DNA from: a candidate division GN15 bacterium
GTDB lineage: Bacteria; Zixibacteria; MSB-5A5; GN15; FEB-12
Direction: 5' to 3'
Assembly (NCBI GenBank): GCA_014727815.1
Contig: WJMS01000213.1
Coordinates: 1 to 34,006 of the forward strand
DNA: 34,006 nucleotides
Below, one piece after another: positions 6,842 through 15,187 of this stretch. Under the pieces are notes generated by a model, which was not told the DNA's origin, searched no databases, and was given only the letters and a program-made list of their open reading frames with translations. Positions within the stretch are counted from its first letter, which is position 1. The number at the start of each line of letters is the position of its first letter. A program made the translations under genes and the position numbers.

Positions 6842-7849
6842 CTATTTTTCAACCTTCACGGTTTCGAGCAGGCGACGGATGATTTCCATCGAGTCGACCC
6901 CGTCGGCCTCGGCGTTAAACGAGGTCACGATGCGATGGCGCAGGACCGGGTAGGCCGCAAACCGGACATCCTCGGGCCCCGGGGTCGGGCGGCCATCGAG
7001 AATCGCTCGCGTTTTGGCGGCCAGGATGAGAAACTGCGATGCGCGCGGACCGGCGCCCCAGTTGACCCAGTTCTTGACGAAATCAGGGGCGTTGGCTTCG
7101 TTCGGACGGGTCGCACGGACCAGGTTGACGGCGTAGCCGACCAAATGATCGGAAACCGGCACCCGACGGACCAGTTTCTGGAATGACTGAATCTCCTCGG
7201 CCGAGAGAATGCGCTCCAGATTGTATTCCATGCCGGTGGTGGTCGCCTTGACAATCGACTGCTCTTCATCGAGCGACGGATAATCCACGAAGACATTGAA
7301 CATAAACCGGTCGAGCTGGGCTTCCGGAAGCGGATAGGTGCCTTCCTGCTCGATCGGGTTCTGAGTGGCCAGCACAAAGAAGGGCTCATCGAGCGTAAAT
7401 GTCTGCCCGGCCGCAGTGACCTCATGCTCCTGCATCGCCTGCAGCAGGGCCGCCTGTGTTTTGGGGGGCGTACGGTTGATCTCGTCGGCCAGGATGATAT
7501 TGGCGAAGACCGGGCCCTTGACGAAACGGAACTGACGTTTCCCGGTGGTGTGGTCGTCCTCGATAATCTCGGTGCCGGTGATATCCGAGGGCATCAAATC
7601 GGGCGTAAACTGAATCCGGTTGAACTGCAGATTGAGCACATCGGCCAGGGTCGATATAAGCAAGGTCTTGGCGAGACCGGGGACACCAACAAGCAGGCAG
7701 TGACCCGATGAGAGCAGGGAAATCAGCAGCTGCTCAATAACTTCCTGCTGGCCGATAATGACCTTGCCGACTTCCTTCTTGATACTGGTATAGGCATCAT
7801 TGAGTGTTTCGACCGCATCGAGATCGGTCTTGGGCTGGGTTGAGGACAT
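6842..7849 (-). CDS. MoxR-family AAA+ ATPase
   Basis: 335 aa. MoxR ATPases are cytosolic chaperone-like AAA+ proteins that act on VWA/DUF58 partners. Motifs are all intact: Walker A GVPGLAKT (55-62), Walker B IILADEIN (118-125), sensor 1 ATQNP (161-165) and the LPEAQLDRF segment (174-182). The family phrases [11 protein letters not shown] and [14 protein letters not shown] are also present. The C-terminal lid carries [12 protein letters not shown] lies in frame at 7852, but the ATG at 7849 has GGAGG 5 nt upstream and was chosen. It is the first gene of the four-gene operon moxR - methyltransferase - membrane protein - DUF58. A 21-bp inverted repeat lies 70 nt upstream. Confidence 0.93.
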   Translation of the reverse strand: MSSTQPKTDLDAVETLNDAYTSIKKEVGKVIIGQQEVIEQLLISLLSSGHCLLVGVPGLAKTLLISTLADVLNLQFNRIQFTPDLMPSDITGTEIIEDDHTTGKRQFRFVKGPVFANIILADEINRTPPKTQAALLQAMQEHEVTAAGQTFTLDEPFFVLATQNPIEQEGTYPLPEAQLDRFMFNVFVDYPSLDEEQSIVKATTTGMEYNLERILSAEEIQSFQKLVRRVPVSDHLVGYAVNLVRATRPNEANAPDFVKNWVNWGAGPRASQFLILAAKTRAILDGRPTPGPEDVRFAAYPVLRHRIVTSFNAEADGVDSMEIIRRLLETVKVEK

Positions 7850-7918
7850 CAACGCCTCCGAGGGGGTGTTAGGTTGCGGTCACCGGTGGTGATCACGTTT
7901 ACTTTGTCTGGTCCAGGC

Positions 7919-7939
7919 TGTTCACGACGGATGTGAACA
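7919..7939. promoter_or_regulatory. Inverted repeat upstream of moxR
   Basis: TGTTCAC-N7-GTGAACA, a perfect 7-bp dyad with a 7-nt spacer. It is 70 bp ahead of the moxR ATG, in the region where its promoter must lie, and is a candidate operator. I could not place a convincing -35/-10 pair beside it. Confidence 0.4.
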
Positions 7940-8181
7940 AATTGTGTCAGCCATTGTCAGGGGCTTCGGATACAATCGGCCTGACTGCTTGAACACGCAT
8001 CGTCGAGCAACCGTTTCGCCTCATCGGGCCGATTTCAAGTTTTTACGGCGTAGGAGCTTAGTTTGTTCCTGCGGAATGTGGTCGAGAGGTTATGTCGGAT
8101 ACCAATACTCCACCATCAGATGGCGCTCCACAGCTGTGGATAACCCCCCTGACAGCCTGCGTCATCACACACTTAAGTTGT

Positions 8182-8222
8182 AATAAAACAACGGCGTAGC
8201 CTGTTGTCCACAGGCTCCGCCG
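8182..8222 (-). terminator. Terminator of the rpmH/parAB/bactofilin gene run
   Basis: Stem CGGCG + AGCCTG paired with CAGGCT + CGCCG (8192-8196 and 8198-8203 with 8211-8216 and 8218-8222), with one mismatch and a 7-nt loop. On the minus strand it is followed by TTGTTTTATTA. It starts about 30 nt past the bactofilin stop. A DnaA-box-like TTGTCCACA begins in its loop. Confidence 0.7.
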
Positions 8223-8252
8223 GTTATCCACAGACGCTCGGACAGGGGCCGG

Positions 8253-8672
8253 CTACTTGCCGCCATCCTTGTCGATCGAGACCAGCTTATTGCGATCCTT
8301 CGACTGGTCCTTCTCGTCCTTTCTCTCCGGTGGCAAAAAACCGAGATCCGACTTGACCCCCTTGTCTTTCATGTCGCAGGCGCCGCAAAAGACTGCTCCC
8401 TGCTCGATCACCAGCGAGTTGGTGCGCATGTCACCTTCCATCTCGCACTTGGCCTGCAGCTCAATCTTGCCGGAGGTAGTAATGTTGCCGTGCATCTTGC
8501 CGGCGATCACCGCGGAGTCGGCCTCGATATCAGCTTCCACCGTCCCCGACGAGCCGACCGTCACGCAGTCACTGCAAATGATCTTGCCCTTGACCGTGCC
8601 GTCGACCCGAACCTGGCCCTTGACATCGAGGGTCCCGGTGAAAACCGTATCCTTGCCGATAATCGTATTCAT
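8253..8672 (-). CDS. bacA: Bactofilin
   Basis: Bactofilins polymerise without nucleotide into membrane-associated filaments. They serve in cell shape, stalk or wall synthesis and, in some species, in holding ParABS at the poles. The protein is 139 aa. The right-handed beta-helix repeat pattern is plain: GTLDVKGQVRVDGTVKGKI, VTVGSSGTVEADIEADSAV, a second GKMHGNITTSGKIEL turn and MEGDMRTNSLVIEQGAVF. The tail is charged and Lys/Asp-rich. The frame opens 14 codons earlier and would overlap the peptidase gene. The ATG at 8672 has GAGG and GGAG upstream and leaves a 16-nt gap, so it is preferred. Its place directly after parAB and an M23 peptidase fits both known contexts. Confidence 0.88.
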   Translation of the reverse strand: MNTIIGKDTVFTGTLDVKGQVRVDGTVKGKIICSDCVTVGSSGTVEADIEADSAVIAGKMHGNITTSGKIELQAKCEMEGDMRTNSLVIEQGAVFCGACDMKDKGVKSDLGFLPPERKDEKDQSKDRNKLVSIDKDGGK

Positions 8673-8688
8673 AGCTCCGCTCACCTCA

Positions 8689-9474
8689 CTACTGCCGTTT
8701 GTTTTTTTCATCATACGGATTGTCCAACGGGTTTATGGGTTCATCGTGTATCCTGATTTCATAATGCAGATGGGGCGCGGTCGACTGCCCGGTGTTGCCC
8801 GATAACGCAATCCGCGACCCGACCAGCACCGGCTGCCCCGGCGAGACCAGTACCTTCTGGTTGTGCCCGTACATCGAGGTCACGGTATCGTTGTGCCGAA
8901 GCACGACCAGGTTGCCGTAGAGCGAATCGAAACCGACATATTCAACCAGCCCCGACCCGGTCGCCATCACCGGCGAACCTTCGGCGCAGACGATATCGAT
9001 GCCCGGGTGATAATGATCATCCTCGAGCGTGAATTTCTGACTGACAAAGCCCTCGATCGGCAGCCCCACCGGCAATGAGTAGTCGGCCGAGATCGGCCGG
9101 GTCATCACCGCCAGCGCCTTTTCGTTGAGTTGCGCGAAGATGGTCGAGTCGCTCGGCATCTGGGGAAACTCATAGTCGACCCCGGCCAGTTTGGTCAGAC
9201 GCCTGACCACCTCACGGGCTTCGTTCAGGTTCTCCTCCAGCAACTGGACCTTGTACCGGTATCGCTTGAGCGCTTCGTTTTCCGCCTGCACTTTTTCGGT
9301 CATGGCGGCGCGGGAAAGGACGCCCCCATAGAATGAAAAGAAGAGAACGATTCCGACCAGAATGACAATGATGCCGCCGACAATCAGCTTGAGCAGCCAT
9401 TGCGGCAGCCGCCACTGGTTGCGTGACTCAGTCCCATCCGGGATGAGCATGACTGTAACATACTTGGTCGGCAT
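8689..9474 (-). CDS. M23 (LytM-type) membrane-anchored peptidoglycan peptidase
   Basis: 261 aa. A cytoplasmic N-terminus and one membrane helix (about 27-48) are followed by a coiled coil (about 58-95) and a C-terminal LytM domain (about 127-255). Zinc ligands and catalytic residues are intact: H146-x3-D150, H194, and H225-L-H227 in the APHLHYEI motif. It should therefore cut cross-links of the wall from the outer face of the inner membrane. Pairing of an M23 peptidase with a bactofilin gene is well known, and it suggests joint control of cell shape. The ATG at 9474 follows a short AGGA, 6 nt after the parB stop. Confidence 0.9.
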   Translation of the reverse strand: MPTKYVTVMLIPDGTESRNQWRLPQWLLKLIVGGIIVILVGIVLFFSFYGGVLSRAAMTEKVQAENEALKRYRYKVQLLEENLNEAREVVRRLTKLAGVDYEFPQMPSDSTIFAQLNEKALAVMTRPISADYSLPVGLPIEGFVSQKFTLEDDHYHPGIDIVCAEGSPVMATGSGLVEYVGFDSLYGNLVVLRHNDTVTSMYGHNQKVLVSPGQPVLVGSRIALSGNTGQSTAPHLHYEIRIHDEPINPLDNPYDEKNKRQ

Positions 9475-9480
9475 CGCGTC

Positions 9481-10326
9481 CTATTCGATCTTGCCCAGCA
9501 ACTCCAGCAGGCGGTTTAAATCGTCATCATTATAATATTCGATCTCAATGCGCCCGCGCTTTAGCCCCGGTACGATTTTTACTGACGTTCCCAGCAACCG
9601 TTTCAAATAGGACTCCGCCTCGGCCAGCGCCGGAAGCTTGCGTTTGGGGATCAGCCGACGTTTCCGCTTTTTGGAGACCGACTGCTCGACCTGGCGGACC
9701 GACAGGGCGCCATCGACTATCCGGTCGGCCATCGCCACCATCTTCTCTTCCGAATCAAGGGCCAGCAGCGACCGGGCATGGCCCTCGGTCAGGCGGCCTT
9801 CGCGAAGGTAGCGGGCGATCGAGCCCGGCAACCGGAGCAGCCGAAGCTGATTGGTGATCGCCGTCCGCGACTTGCCCACCCGCTCGGAAAGCTGCTGCTG
9901 GGTCAGGCCGCACTGGTCGATCAGGCGACGGTAGGCCTCGGCCAGTTCGATCGGGTTGAGATCCTCGCGCTGGACATTCTCGATCAGGGCCAGCTCGAGC
10001 ATCCGGGTGTCGTCGATATTATCCAGGATCGTCGCCGGCACTTTCTCCAGCCCGGCGATCTTGGCGGCCCGGTACCGGCGCTCACCGGCAATGATATGAA
10101 ACCCGGACCCATTTTTCTTCAAGACCAGCGGCTGCATCATGCCGTCCTGCTTCAGCGACTCGGCCAGCTCCTGCAACCGCTCATGGTCGAAATCCTGGCG
10201 GGGCTGCATCGGATTCGGCGCGATCTCACTCAACGCATTCATCTGAAAACGTCTGCTTTCGCTTTCCGACTCGTTCTGGTTCGGAATCAGCGCGCCCAGC
10301 CCCCGACCCAATACCTGCTTGCTCAT
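9481..10326 (-). CDS. parB: Chromosome-partitioning protein ParB
   Basis: 281 aa. CTP-dependent DNA clamp that loads at parS and works with ParA in origin segregation. The N-terminal CTPase/ParB box has [20 protein letters not shown] and the arginine-rich GERRYRA patch (about residues 77-83). The middle helix-turn-helix is [24 protein letters not shown], which reads parS. The C-terminal dimer domain is at about 235-281. Its ATG overlaps the parA TGA by 4 bp (ATGA). Two perfect parS sites lie 1.3 and 3.4 kb upstream in the same gene run. Confidence 0.96.
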   Translation of the reverse strand: MSKQVLGRGLGALIPNQNESESESRRFQMNALSEIAPNPMQPRQDFDHERLQELAESLKQDGMMQPLVLKKNGSGFHIIAGERRYRAAKIAGLEKVPATILDNIDDTRMLELALIENVQREDLNPIELAEAYRRLIDQCGLTQQQLSERVGKSRTAITNQLRLLRLPGSIARYLREGRLTEGHARSLLALDSEEKMVAMADRIVDGALSVRQVEQSVSKKRKRRLIPKRKLPALAEAESYLKRLLGTSVKIVPGLKRGRIEIEYYNDDDLNRLLELLGKIE

Positions 10327-11081
10327 TGTGACATCACCTCCTGGGTGAAGGCCATATAGTTTTCAGCGCCGGTCGACAGGATATCATAGAGGATAATCGG
10401 TTTGCCGAACGAGGGCGCCTCGGACAGCCGCACGTTGCGACTGATGACCGTGTTGTAGACTTTGGAATCGAAATACCGCCGCACTTCATCGGAAACCTGC
10501 TTGGACAAGTTCAGGCGACCATCAAACATGGTCAGCAGGACCCCCTCGATCTGCAGCGATGGGTTCAGGTGCTGCTGCACCAGCGTGATCGTATTCATCA
10601 ACTGCGTGACACCTTCGAGCGCATAGTACTCGCACTGGATCGGGATGATCACCGAGTGCGCCGCAGTGAGGGCGTTGATGGTCAAGAGACCCAGTGATGG
10701 CGGGCAGTCGACGATGATATATTCGTACTCGCCGTCAATGCCGGTCAGGGCCGACTTGAGCCGGCTCTCGCGCGAGAGAATACTGACCAGCTCGACCTCG
10801 GCGCCGACCAGGGAGATCGATGACGGCACGAGATGGAGGTAGTTCATTTCGGTCGGCCGGATGACCTCGGAGAGGTTCGCCCGCTCAAGCATAACATCGT
10901 AGATCGATATTTCTATTTTATCTTTTTCGATCCCAAAGCCGCTGGTGGTGTTGGCCTGCGGATCGAGGTCTATCAACAGGGTTTTCTTCTCGGCGGCAGC
11001 CAGGCAGGAAGCGAGATTGACGGCGGTGGTGGTTTTGCCGACTCCCCCTTTCTGGTTGGCAATCGCGATGATCTTGCTCAC
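10323..11081 (-). CDS. parA: Chromosome-partitioning ATPase ParA (Soj)
   Basis: 252 aa, the usual size for chromosomal ParA. Deviant Walker A KGGVGKTT (residues 11-18) with the signature lysine, the [13 protein letters not shown] motif and the conserved [11 protein letters not shown] segment are intact. ATP-bound ParA coats the nucleoid and ParB stimulates hydrolysis. The frame runs 25 codons upstream, but the GTG at 11081 has AAGGAG 6 nt before it and starts exactly at the [12 protein letters not shown] strand, so it was chosen. A promoter at 11128-11156 gives parA-parB-M23-bactofilin its own transcript. The 3' end overlaps parB by 4 bp. Confidence 0.96.
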   Translation of the reverse strand: MSKIIAIANQKGGVGKTTTAVNLASCLAAAEKKTLLIDLDPQANTTSGFGIEKDKIEISIYDVMLERANLSEVIRPTEMNYLHLVPSSISLVGAEVELVSILSRESRLKSALTGIDGEYEYIIVDCPPSLGLLTINALTAAHSVIIPIQCEYYALEGVTQLMNTITLVQQHLNPSLQIEGVLLTMFDGRLNLSKQVSDEVRRYFDSKVYNTVISRNVRLSEAPSFGKPIILYDILSTGAENYMAFTQEVMSQ

Positions 11082-11127
11082 GAGTGACTCCTTGTCAAGA
11101 TGTGAGGGCCATCCCAAATACACGCCA

Positions 11128-11156
11128 ATCTTACGGTCAGGGCTAGCCTTATGCAA
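11128..11156 (-). promoter_or_regulatory. Putative promoter of parAB
   Basis: On the minus strand: TTGCAT (11151-11156), 17-nt spacer, TAAGAT (11128-11133). The predicted start is near 11121, about 40 nt before the parA GTG. Confidence 0.5.
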
Positions 11157-11179
11157 CTAAAAAGAGGTTTTGCCCGAAG

Positions 11180-11785
11180 CTATTTTGGGGCGATCAGGGT
11201 AAACGACTTAATCGGTTGTTCGGGCGACGTTTGGAATCGATAGGGAGAAGCGGTCAGGCTCTTGATCGCGAATTCGGGTTGGCTGTAGTAGATGAGCAAG
11301 CCGGTGTACGGCATCACTGCGAAGATCTTCTCAAGCAGGTCAGAGGTGAGTTTGATGTAGCGAAGGGTGACCAGGGCGAATTGCCGCTCAAACCGGGCTT
11401 CCTCGAATGTCCTGCTGATGACAGTCGCGCTGAGACCGAGCCCGGCGAGAATACGGGTCAGCGCGGTGGCTTTCTTCTGCGTGCGCTCGCACGCCCACCC
11501 GGCGCCGACCCGTCCGGAGAGCAGGAGCGGTACCAGCGGGAAACCGCCGCCGGGGCCGATATCGAGATAGCTGCCGAACCGACCATCGTGGCCGGTGACC
11601 GTCAACGGCAGCAGACATTCGGCGACCATGCGGTTGAAATCGGCGCGCGATGTTTCACGTGAAACAAGATTGACCCGCTGGTTTTCAGCTATAAGCAAAT
11701 CGAAGAAGCTATCGAGCCGCTTGTCGGGGTCGAATTCTTGCAGGAGGGCGCTCTGGTCAAACGGTAGCAGGGGTTGCTCGGTCAT
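11180..11785 (-). CDS. rsmG: 16S rRNA (guanine-527-N7) methyltransferase
   Basis: Methylates N7 of G527 in 16S rRNA using SAM. The 201 aa are normal for RsmG/GidB. The SAM-binding loop YLDIGPGGGFPLVPL starts at residue 73. An N-terminal NLVSRET stretch (residues 39-45) matches the family's NL(T/V) segment. The nucleotides for VSRET are a perfect parS site (11651-11666). The C-terminal region with VTLRYIKLT is in the expected place, with a small change from the usual SRA(V/F) phrase. The ATG overlaps the mnmG TGA by 4 bp. Confidence 0.93.
   Translation of the reverse strand: MTEQPLLPFDQSALLQEFDPDKRLDSFFDLLIAENQRVNLVSRETSRADFNRMVAECLLPLTVTGHDGRFGSYLDIGPGGGFPLVPLLLSGRVGAGWACERTQKKATALTRILAGLGLSATVISRTFEEARFERQFALVTLRYIKLTSDLLEKIFAVMPYTGLLIYYSQPEFAIKSLTASPYRFQTSPEQPIKSFTLIAPK
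11651..11666. other. parS site 1 (inside rsmG)
   Basis: TGTTTCACGTGAAACA, a perfect match to the bacterial parS consensus. It lies within the 5' part of rsmG, where it encodes part of VSRET, and about 0.6 kb upstream of parA. It should bind the ParB encoded nearby. Confidence 0.95.
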
Positions 11786-13659
11786 GCCGCCCCCGCCCGG
11801 TGACGCTTGAGGTAGACCGAAAGCACGGCTACGTCGGCTGGCGTGACACCCTCGATCCGCCCGGCCTGGCCAAGCGAGGTCGGCCGGAAGCGTTCGAATT
11901 TCTGCTGCGCCTCGGTGCGGAGCCCCTGTATCCGCGCATAGCTGAAATCATCCGGGATACGCTCCTGCTCGAGCTTCTTGAACTTGGCTATCTCTCGCTG
12001 CTGCTTGGCGATATAGCCTTCATAGCGGATCCGGATAGCGGCCCGCTGAAGCACCTCGGGTTGGTCCGAAAAGCGGCCGTCAAAACGCGCCAGCAACGGC
12101 ATCAGATCCTCGAGCCCGACCCCCGGTATCTTCAGCAACTTCTCCAGCGAAACATCGTCGGTCTTTTCAAAGCGATCGGCCAGACTGCCCAGCTCAGCAA
12201 TCTTCACCCTGGTCTTGCGGAGCTTGTCAATTTCAGTCGCAGTGTCAGACTGAAGCTGTCGGAAGGAGTCGAACTCATCGCCCGGGATCAGACCGAGCCG
12301 GTTGGCGTGCGCAAAAAGACGGTCACGGGCGTTGTCCTCGCGGAGCGCCAGGCGATATTCGGCCCGGGAAGTAAACATGCGGTATGGTTCGGTCACTGAG
12401 CGGGTGATCAGGTCATCAATCATTACCCCGATATACGCCTCCGACCGGTCGAGAATCAGTGGCGGTTCGCCGGTTATCCCGAGGACGGCGTTTACGCCGG
12501 CAACAAGTCCCTGCGCTGCCGCTTCTTCATAACCCGAGGTTCCATTGATCTGACCGGCGAAAAAGAGCCCGGCACAGGCCCGGGTCTCCAGCGAGGGAGT
12601 AATCTGCCAGGTCGGACAGTAATCATACTCGACCGCATAGCCCGGCCGGGTGATTACCGCTTCCTCAAGCCCGGTTACGCTTCGGATCGCCTCATGCTGG
12701 ACCGATTCCGGCAGGGCGGTCGAAAAGCCATTGGGGTAGATTTCATCGGTGCCGTTGCCCTCCGGCTCCAGAAAAAGACTGTGGGTCGGCTTGTCGGCGA
12801 AGCGAAAGAACTTGTCCTCGATCGAGGGGCAGTACCGGGGCCCGGTTGAGGATATCTGGCCGGAAAACATCGGCGACTGCTCCAGCGCCGCCATGACAAT
12901 TTGCCGGGTCCGCGCCGTGGTTCGGGTCAACCAGCAGGGCGTCTGCTCAAATTTGCGGGGCTTGGACCGGTACGACAACCGTGGCATAGGCTCATCACCC
13001 GGCTGAATCTGGCATTGCGACCAGTCGATTGTTTTACCATCGAGCCGGGGAGGGGTGCCGGTCTTGAGCCGGCCGAGTTGGAAGCCCATCCGGGCGAACG
13101 CCTCGGAGAGCTGATACGCGGCATTCTCACCAATTCGCCCGGCTCTGATCTTCTGCTCGCCGATATGGATCAGCCCACCGAGGAATGTCCCGGTGGCGAC
13201 CACCACCGCGTGGCAGGAGATCGGGCGGCCGTCCTCAGTACGGATGCCGCACACCCGGCCGTTTTCGAGCAAAATGTCTCCGGCGAGTGCTTCGATAACG
13301 GTAACGTGCTTATCGGACGCAACATAATCAACAATGAACTGGTTGTAGTGGCGACGGTCGGCCTGCGCGCGGGTCGACCAGACCGCCGGACCCCGGGAGA
13401 GATTGAGGCGCCGGAATTGAATCCCGGTGGCGTCTATCGCCAGGCCCATCACGCCACCGAGCGCATCGACCTCAGCGACCAGCTGCGACTTGCCGATCCC
13501 GCCAATCGCCGGGTTACAGGACATGAGCGCCAGTTTGGACGCATCCATGGTGACAATCGCGGCGGTTCTGCCCATCCGCGAGACCGCCAGGGCCGCCTCG
13601 ACTCCGGCGTGGCCGCCGCCGATTACGATTATGTCAAAGTCACGGTTGCTCATTGTCAT
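11782..13659 (-). CDS. mnmG: tRNA uridine-34 carboxymethylaminomethyl-modifying enzyme MnmG
   Basis: FAD enzyme that, with MnmE, installs the cmnm5 group on U34 of certain tRNAs. 625 aa, standard length. The N-terminal FAD motif IIVIGGGHAGVEAA is followed by SCNPAIGGIGKSQL, AGRIGENAAYQLS, RLKTGTPPRLDG, and GQINGTSGYEEAAAQGLVAG in the FAD domain. The C-terminal domain ends in SVYLKRHRAG. A GTG at 13701 in the same frame would add MFHVKH..., but those codons are simply the parS site. The ATG at 13659 (or 13653) is the likely start, though neither has a strong ribosome site. It overlaps rsmG by 4 bp. Confidence 0.95.
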   Translation of the reverse strand: MTMSNRDFDIIVIGGGHAGVEAALAVSRMGRTAAIVTMDASKLALMSCNPAIGGIGKSQLVAEVDALGGVMGLAIDATGIQFRRLNLSRGPAVWSTRAQADRRHYNQFIVDYVASDKHVTVIEALAGDILLENGRVCGIRTEDGRPISCHAVVVATGTFLGGLIHIGEQKIRAGRIGENAAYQLSEAFARMGFQLGRLKTGTPPRLDGKTIDWSQCQIQPGDEPMPRLSYRSKPRKFEQTPCWLTRTTARTRQIVMAALEQSPMFSGQISSTGPRYCPSIEDKFFRFADKPTHSLFLEPEGNGTDEIYPNGFSTALPESVQHEAIRSVTGLEEAVITRPGYAVEYDYCPTWQITPSLETRACAGLFFAGQINGTSGYEEAAAQGLVAGVNAVLGITGEPPLILDRSEAYIGVMIDDLITRSVTEPYRMFTSRAEYRLALREDNARDRLFAHANRLGLIPGDEFDSFRQLQSDTATEIDKLRKTRVKIAELGSLADRFEKTDDVSLEKLLKIPGVGLEDLMPLLARFDGRFSDQPEVLQRAAIRIRYEGYIAKQQREIAKFKKLEQERIPDDFSYARIQGLRTEAQQKFERFRPTSLGQAGRIEGVTPADVAVLSVYLKRHRAGAA

Positions 13660-13684
13660 TTCAAAACGATCTTGCCGCGGGCGA

Positions 13685-13700
13685 TGTTTCACGTGAAACA
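13685..13700. other. parS site 2 (between mnmE and mnmG)
   Basis: TGTTTCACGTGAAACA, identical to site 1, 25 bp ahead of the chosen mnmG start and 2,034 bp from site 1. Confidence 0.95.
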
Positions 13701-13793
13701 CGCGGTTCTGTCAGGTCGCAAGCGATCTGACGTTAATCGATTCACCCGGGCTGGCAGCAGCCTCGGCCTGTCTCAGTTGCCAGCAGAATTGGC

Positions 13794-15187
13794 TTACTTG
13801 CCAATACAAAACGAGGAAAAGATCTCGCCCAGGACCTCTTCAGTATAAATCCGCCCCGTGATTTCATCAATAGCGGTCGTCGCCTGGCGCAGCGTGAACG
13901 CGATTACATCCGGCGTATCCCCTGCCAGCACTTGGTCCCGGGCAGTGGTCAGCGCCTCGTGGGCAGCGGTTAGTTTCTGCTGATGCCGCGCCGAGGTCAC
14001 CATAATGCCGGAGGTCTGATCCGGCATGCGCTCATTAATACGGTCGCTCAGCGCCTGCGTGAGATCTTCAATTCCCTCACCGGTCCGGCACGAATAGCTA
14101 ATCGTCGGCATTTCTGCACTCGCCTGTCTATCAACCACATCAATCTTGTTGCCGGTTACCAGCAGCTTCTCCTGATCGAACATGGCAACATCCGTCGCAA
14201 GCAGTCCTTTCCAGTCCGGATCGGCGAGATCGACCAGCCAGACCACCAGGTCGGCTGAGTCGATCAGTTGTCGGGCCAGATTCTGCCCGGCCTTCTCAAT
14301 CTCATCACCGTCGATTCGCAGCCCGGCCGTGTCAATCAGATTGACCGCGTAGCCCTCGAGATCAATCCACTCCGACAGGTAGTCGCGCGTGGTCCCCGCG
14401 GTCGGATTGACCAGGGCCCGCTCCTGACGCAGCAGGAGATTAAACAGCGATGATTTCCCGGCGTTTGGCCGTCCGGCCAGCACCACTTTGTAGCCTTCCT
14501 GAATAATCCGCCCGCCCCGGTAGGTGGCCAGGAGTTGGTCGATATCGGTTATGATCTCGCCAAGCGGCGCTGTCAGTTTTTTCTGTTCGGCGGGATCGAT
14601 ATCTTCCTCGGCGAAATCGATCGAGGCTTCAATCTCGGCCAGGATATGCACCATTGCCTGCCGGAGCCGCTCGATCTCCCCGGCATAGGCGCCCAGCAGG
14701 TGCTCGCGGGAGGCCTCGTACGAGTGGGCCGTGTTGGCCGCGATCATCTCCGCCACCGCCTCGGCGCGGGTCAGATCGATCCGTCCGTTGAGAAAGGCCA
14801 GCCGCGTAAACTCACCCGGCTCGGCCATGCGTGCTCCCGAATCGAGAATCGTCTGCAGGATCAGCCGCACCACCTGGCGACCGCCATGGCCGAAGATCTC
14901 TACCTGTTCGAGACCGGTATATGATTGCCCCTCAGGCATATGAACTGCTGTAACTTCGTCGATCACAGCGCCCTCGGAGGCCTTCCAATAGCCATGCCGG
15001 AGCATGAATGGTTGTGCCGGAGCAGCCGGGTCGCCGGCCGATGGCTGAAAGTGGCTGTGGAGTATCGTGCGGCTGTCGGGGCCGGCTATGCGGATAGCCG
15101 CAATGCCGCCCTCGCCGGGCGGCGTGATGATAGCGGCGATGGTGTCATCGCCGCTATCCTGCTTTTTTTTTCCGGGGAAGTGCTCAC
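13794..15187 (-). CDS. mnmE: tRNA modification GTPase MnmE, with an apparent -1 frameshift near the start
   Basis: Partner GTPase of MnmG. The G domain is intact (GRPNAGKSSLFN, DTAGLR, NKID) and the protein ends in the universal FCIGK. The only in-frame ATG (15005) would give 403 aa and lose most of the folate-binding N-domain. Upstream of it the same frame stays open and reads DDTIAAIITPPGEGGIAAIR, the conserved N-terminus, but has no ATG, GTG or TTG. A GTG at 15187 overlaps the yidC TGA (GTGA). It would join this frame if the run of nine A (15163-15171, shown as T on the plus strand) had ten, giving about 464 aa with a start of MSTSPEKKKQDSGDDTI. It is either a homopolymer error in the sequence or slippage. 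As written, the zero frame from GTG stops after about 30 codons. Confidence 0.85.

Larger units (their letters stand above)
7850..8252. other. 403-bp intergenic region with DnaA boxes (possible oriC fragment)
   Basis: There is no credible gene here. It contains a perfect DnaA box TTATCCACA on each strand (minus at 8135-8143, plus at 8224-8232), a one-mismatch box TTGTCCACA at 8204-8212, and a palindrome TCCACAGCTGTGGA at 8128-8141 overlapping the first box. An AT-rich tract lies at 8169-8191. It is directly downstream of the rpmH-to-bactofilin origin-type cluster. Against oriC: the middle box lies in a terminator loop, only about three boxes are seen, dnaA is absent and genes on both sides point the same way. 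Confidence 0.45.

Noticed and set aside
13794-15005. Calling mnmE a normal 403-aa gene starting at the ATG 15005
   Set aside because: This would drop the conserved TPPGEGGI region that is plainly encoded upstream in the same frame. A frame problem at the A run explains the data better.
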